Source: Typha latifolia
Lineage: Eukaryota > Streptophyta > Magnoliopsida > Poales > Typhaceae
DNA: 64,000 nucleotides
Reading direction: 5' to 3'
Assembly: GCA_019914945.1 (NCBI GenBank)
Contig: CM034104.1
Location: 9,846,046 to 9,910,045, forward strand
In this document: positions 61,502 through 64,000 of the stretch, one piece after another
Numbering within the stretch: the stretch's first letter is position 1
Layout: each line of letters starts with the position of its first letter
Translations under genes and position numbers: made by a program
Notes under the pieces: model-generated
Databases searched by the model: none
What the model was told of the DNA's origin: nothing
Seen by the model: the letters and a program-made list of their open reading frames with translations, nothing else

Positions 61502-62118
61502 CTAGTTATCTAATAAAACTAAAAGAAGGGATTCTAAACCTAATAAATCATCATATTTTCTATGAATTACCACCAGCGGCTTTGATATATCCACGCTGAC
61601 TCTTGCCAGGATGAACTTAGACCACCGAGATACCTCCTGAGTTTCACCGGCTTTCTCCATCCCCACCCTTAGAATGAGCTTTTGAGTTGTGGATGTTGAA
61701 AAGTACTCCAAAGGTAGACCATGGAATTGCACCTAGAAGGTGCAATGGGCAAAAGACCAATGCTCCATGGGGTGTTTGGTACAAAGGGAGCTAGAGCAAA
61801 GAGGTCTCGGCTGAAGGTCCAGGGAGTTCCAATCCAAACCTTCCACCTATCTTTTTCTTTGTTGAAAGATATCAAGAAAGAGTCCATGCCTGCATCAATG
61901 AATTCCACAGCACCTTCCAGGTTCCATGCCTGGAAGAGAGCATTTCTCAGGCCGAGGGCATTGCAAGCTCTGTCCGAGATATGCTTCCCCACTAAGCACA
62001 ATTTGAGGTTTTTGCTGGGCAAAACGTTTTCCTCTCCAAGAGGAATGGTTTCATCCATACTTTCCTCCTTTAGGAGGTTAGAAAACTTTCTCACTAGTTC
62101 CTCGTCTGAGGAGTCCAT
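61502..62118 (-). pseudogene. LINE ORF1 fragment (DUF4283 and CCHC-like), frameshifted
   Basis: From ATG 62118: acidic start MDSSDEELVRKFSNLL, then LKLCLVGKHISDRACNALGL and FIDAGMDSFLISFNKEKDRW with GTPWTFSRDLFALAPF, the DUF4283 pattern of plant L1-type ORF1 proteins. Near 61735 the frame shifts into MQFHGLPLEYFSTSTTQKL and WSKFILARVSVDISKPLVV, the block before the zinc knuckle. The rest of the LINE, including endonuclease and RT, is absent. The fragment begins about 390 bp outside the right MULE end. Confidence 0.72.
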
Positions 62119-62180
62119 AGTGAGCAGAAAGAGAACGGGTTGAGCCGAGCACAGAGATTGAAGGGGGACAAGCTAGAACA

Positions 62181-62561
62181 TCGCATGTGTTATATTTGAG
62201 AGTTATGATGATAGCATGATTAGAGATTTATGTACACATTGACGAAAATTATATATTTAGTCAATCATGACATGATATCAATTATGCATTTATATATTAT
62301 TGATGATACACTAAAATAATAATTTATGACATCATGCTCATTTCTAATTCATTATTATCTAATACATAATTTATTCTCTATTTGATATCACTGATTAGGA
62401 TAAGGTCTATTCATTGAGTTTTTAGCTCATAACTCTCTTAATTTTTTTTTTCTAATCATCCTAGATATGTGATGTTTGGTACTGACTTGAGATATCCTAA
62501 AGAGATATTTTAGACTAAAGATGAAGTGAACTAGACATGAGATAATAAAGAAGATAGTTTA
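62181..62561 (+). repeat. Second copy of the LTR-derived repeat at 53708-54103
   Basis: Matches in order: TGTGTTATATTTGAGAG, ATGATGATA, GATTTA-TATACATTG, TTCATATTAT-type blocks, AAGGTCTATTCATTGAG, TGAGATATCCTAAAGAGATA and AGAAGATAGTTTA. Weak similarity may continue to about 62680. It lies outside the MULE. Confidence 0.75.
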
Positions 62562-62905
62562 TATAATTTTTTTTTAAAGATTTTCAAATATTTTGAGTTT
62601 TGAACTTATGAGATTGATACTTTGATTGCTTATTTACTTAATAGTTTCATGCACTTATAAGTGTTACTAAATTTGTCATAAAAAAGTGCTCGAGGGAATT
62701 AGGTTTATGCATTATGTGAGGCAAAGAAAATAGGAAAGTGGTGACTTGTTTTTAGAGAAAAACAAGTTTCACTATAGTAAATAGATCTAAAACATAAGAA
62801 ATCAATGGTCAAATAATGTCTTAAGAACTACAATTTAGAACATATAAGACTTCTTTATCGATGAGTTGCTCCCTCCAAAGACTTCGCTGTCTATTAGAGG
62901 GCTTC

Positions 62906-62950
<45 letters not shown>

Positions 62951-64000
62951 AATATGGTGGTAGTAGGCAGCGAACAAAGGAGGGGGAGGAGGATGATCTA
63001 CAAGAAGGGTGTGAAAACCCAGTAGGCACAAAGGAGTTGATGAGTAGCAATCCCCTCGAGGGGTTGCACCATTGGCACAACCCTAATCTTCTATGAAGGG
63101 TTTGAGTTGGAGCACTCCAATTAGGACTTGAAAGATGGTGAACTATGCCCGAATGAGGCGAAGCCAAATGAGACTTTGGTGGAGGCCCAAAGTGATATTG
63201 ATGTGAAAATCGTTTGTCTAACTTGGGTATTGGGGTGAAAGACTAATCAAATAATTTAGTAGTTAGTTCCTTTCAAAATTTTCCTCAAGATAGCTAGAGT
63301 CCGCATATGAGTTTTATTGGGTAAAGCTAGTGATTAGAGGCTTCGGGGCTGCAACTCTCTCAACCTATAATCAAACTTTAAATAGAAGAACTATCGATAA
63401 CATTATGTGAGCCAACTTCACAACAGAAGTGCAACTGATTCAATATTGGCCAATTTCCCCGTCGATGGCTATCCTACCTACTACTTTAAATTTCTTGTCA
63501 TGTGAAAAGGGAGGGAGACATGGGCCACAGATGAAGAAGGAAAGAGATGGAGGTCATAGATGAAGGGATTTCATTTCTCTATTGTTTGGTGTGTGTTGGC
63601 TAAATTTTGTATTTAGGTTAGGGTTGGATACTTAATTATTTATACATAAGCAGGTCAATACATATTCGATATATATATATATATTACTGTAATAAGATTT
63701 GGATCTAAGATTTAAAAAAAATATCTAATCCATATCCTGATCTTAATCCAAAACAAATATAGGCCGCGTTTAAGAATAAGATCAATTCTAGAATATCTAT
63801 TTCTTTTTATTTATTTCTAAAATAATATTTTTCTTCTAGGAATAACTATTCTTATGTTCAATTATATTCTAGAACAATGATGTAATAATTACTTTTGATG
63901 TAATATAGAGTGAAGACAAATATCAGAAAAATGTATTTTTTTTTAAATTACTATGAATACACTTTAGTTTCATACAAAGCAGGTTAATGACATATATATC
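62562..64000. other. AT-rich terminal stretch, no gene recognised
   Basis: Includes a (AT)n run at 62910-62946 and unassigned sequence. Minus-strand frames near 63.0-63.2 kb are short and without motif. Confidence 0.5.
62910..62946. repeat. (AT)n microsatellite
   Basis: Uninterrupted AT run of about 37 bp. Confidence 0.95.

Overview
The window is nuclear DNA from a flowering plant. It holds a spliced WD40 gene with GT-AG introns up to 6 kb, an intron-less GC-rich glutaredoxin-family gene, and a dense set of plant transposons (Ty3/gypsy chromovirus, long LTRs, LINEs, a MULE, hAT elements and MITEs) in AT-rich spacer. The GC-rich intron-less gene in an AT-rich background would fit a commelinid-type monocot, but that is inference; I cannot name the species.

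Layout. Bases 2-61 look like the last coding exon of an unidentified gene. A glutaredoxin-like CxxC zinc-binding protein lies on the minus strand at 4103-4693. From 4.7 to 15.8 kb is repeat territory: a 538-bp hAT-like MITE, GGGT/ACCC-rich relics, a LINE RNase H fragment, a 2636-bp LTR with 5-bp target duplication, and a diverged 366-bp tandem repeat with one detached unit. A pure CT tract of about 199 bp (15820-16018) sits just upstream of the main gene, the FY/WDR33 homologue (CPSF polyadenylation subunit, flowering-time factor FY). I traced all 18 exons (16288-40557, plus strand), which join in frame to 727 codons plus a stop. Its introns have collected MITEs, three hAT-family copies plus a fragment, a MULE-like element and a long minus-oriented LTR with a hAT copy nested in it.

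Beyond FY lies an LTR relic, then a decayed Ty3/gypsy chromovirus (42558-48961, minus strand) with both LTRs, a tRNA-iMet-type primer binding site, gag, protease, RT, RNase H, integrase and a chromodomain-like end. Its catalytic residues are damaged. Next is the most interesting element: an 11.6-kb Mutator-like element (49478-61106) with near-identical 72-bp terminal inverted repeats and a 9-bp target duplication. It carries a decayed MURA transposase on the plus strand and, facing it, a ULP1/C48-protease-like gene on the minus strand, with a 119-bp-period minisatellite between them. Two LTR sequences have inserted into the protease gene. The last 2.9 kb holds a LINE ORF1 fragment (DUF4283-like) and a second copy of a repeat found inside the MULE.

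The only genes that look intact are the glutaredoxin-like gene and FY. They are independent transcription units in opposite orientation about 11.6 kb apart; nothing suggests they work together.
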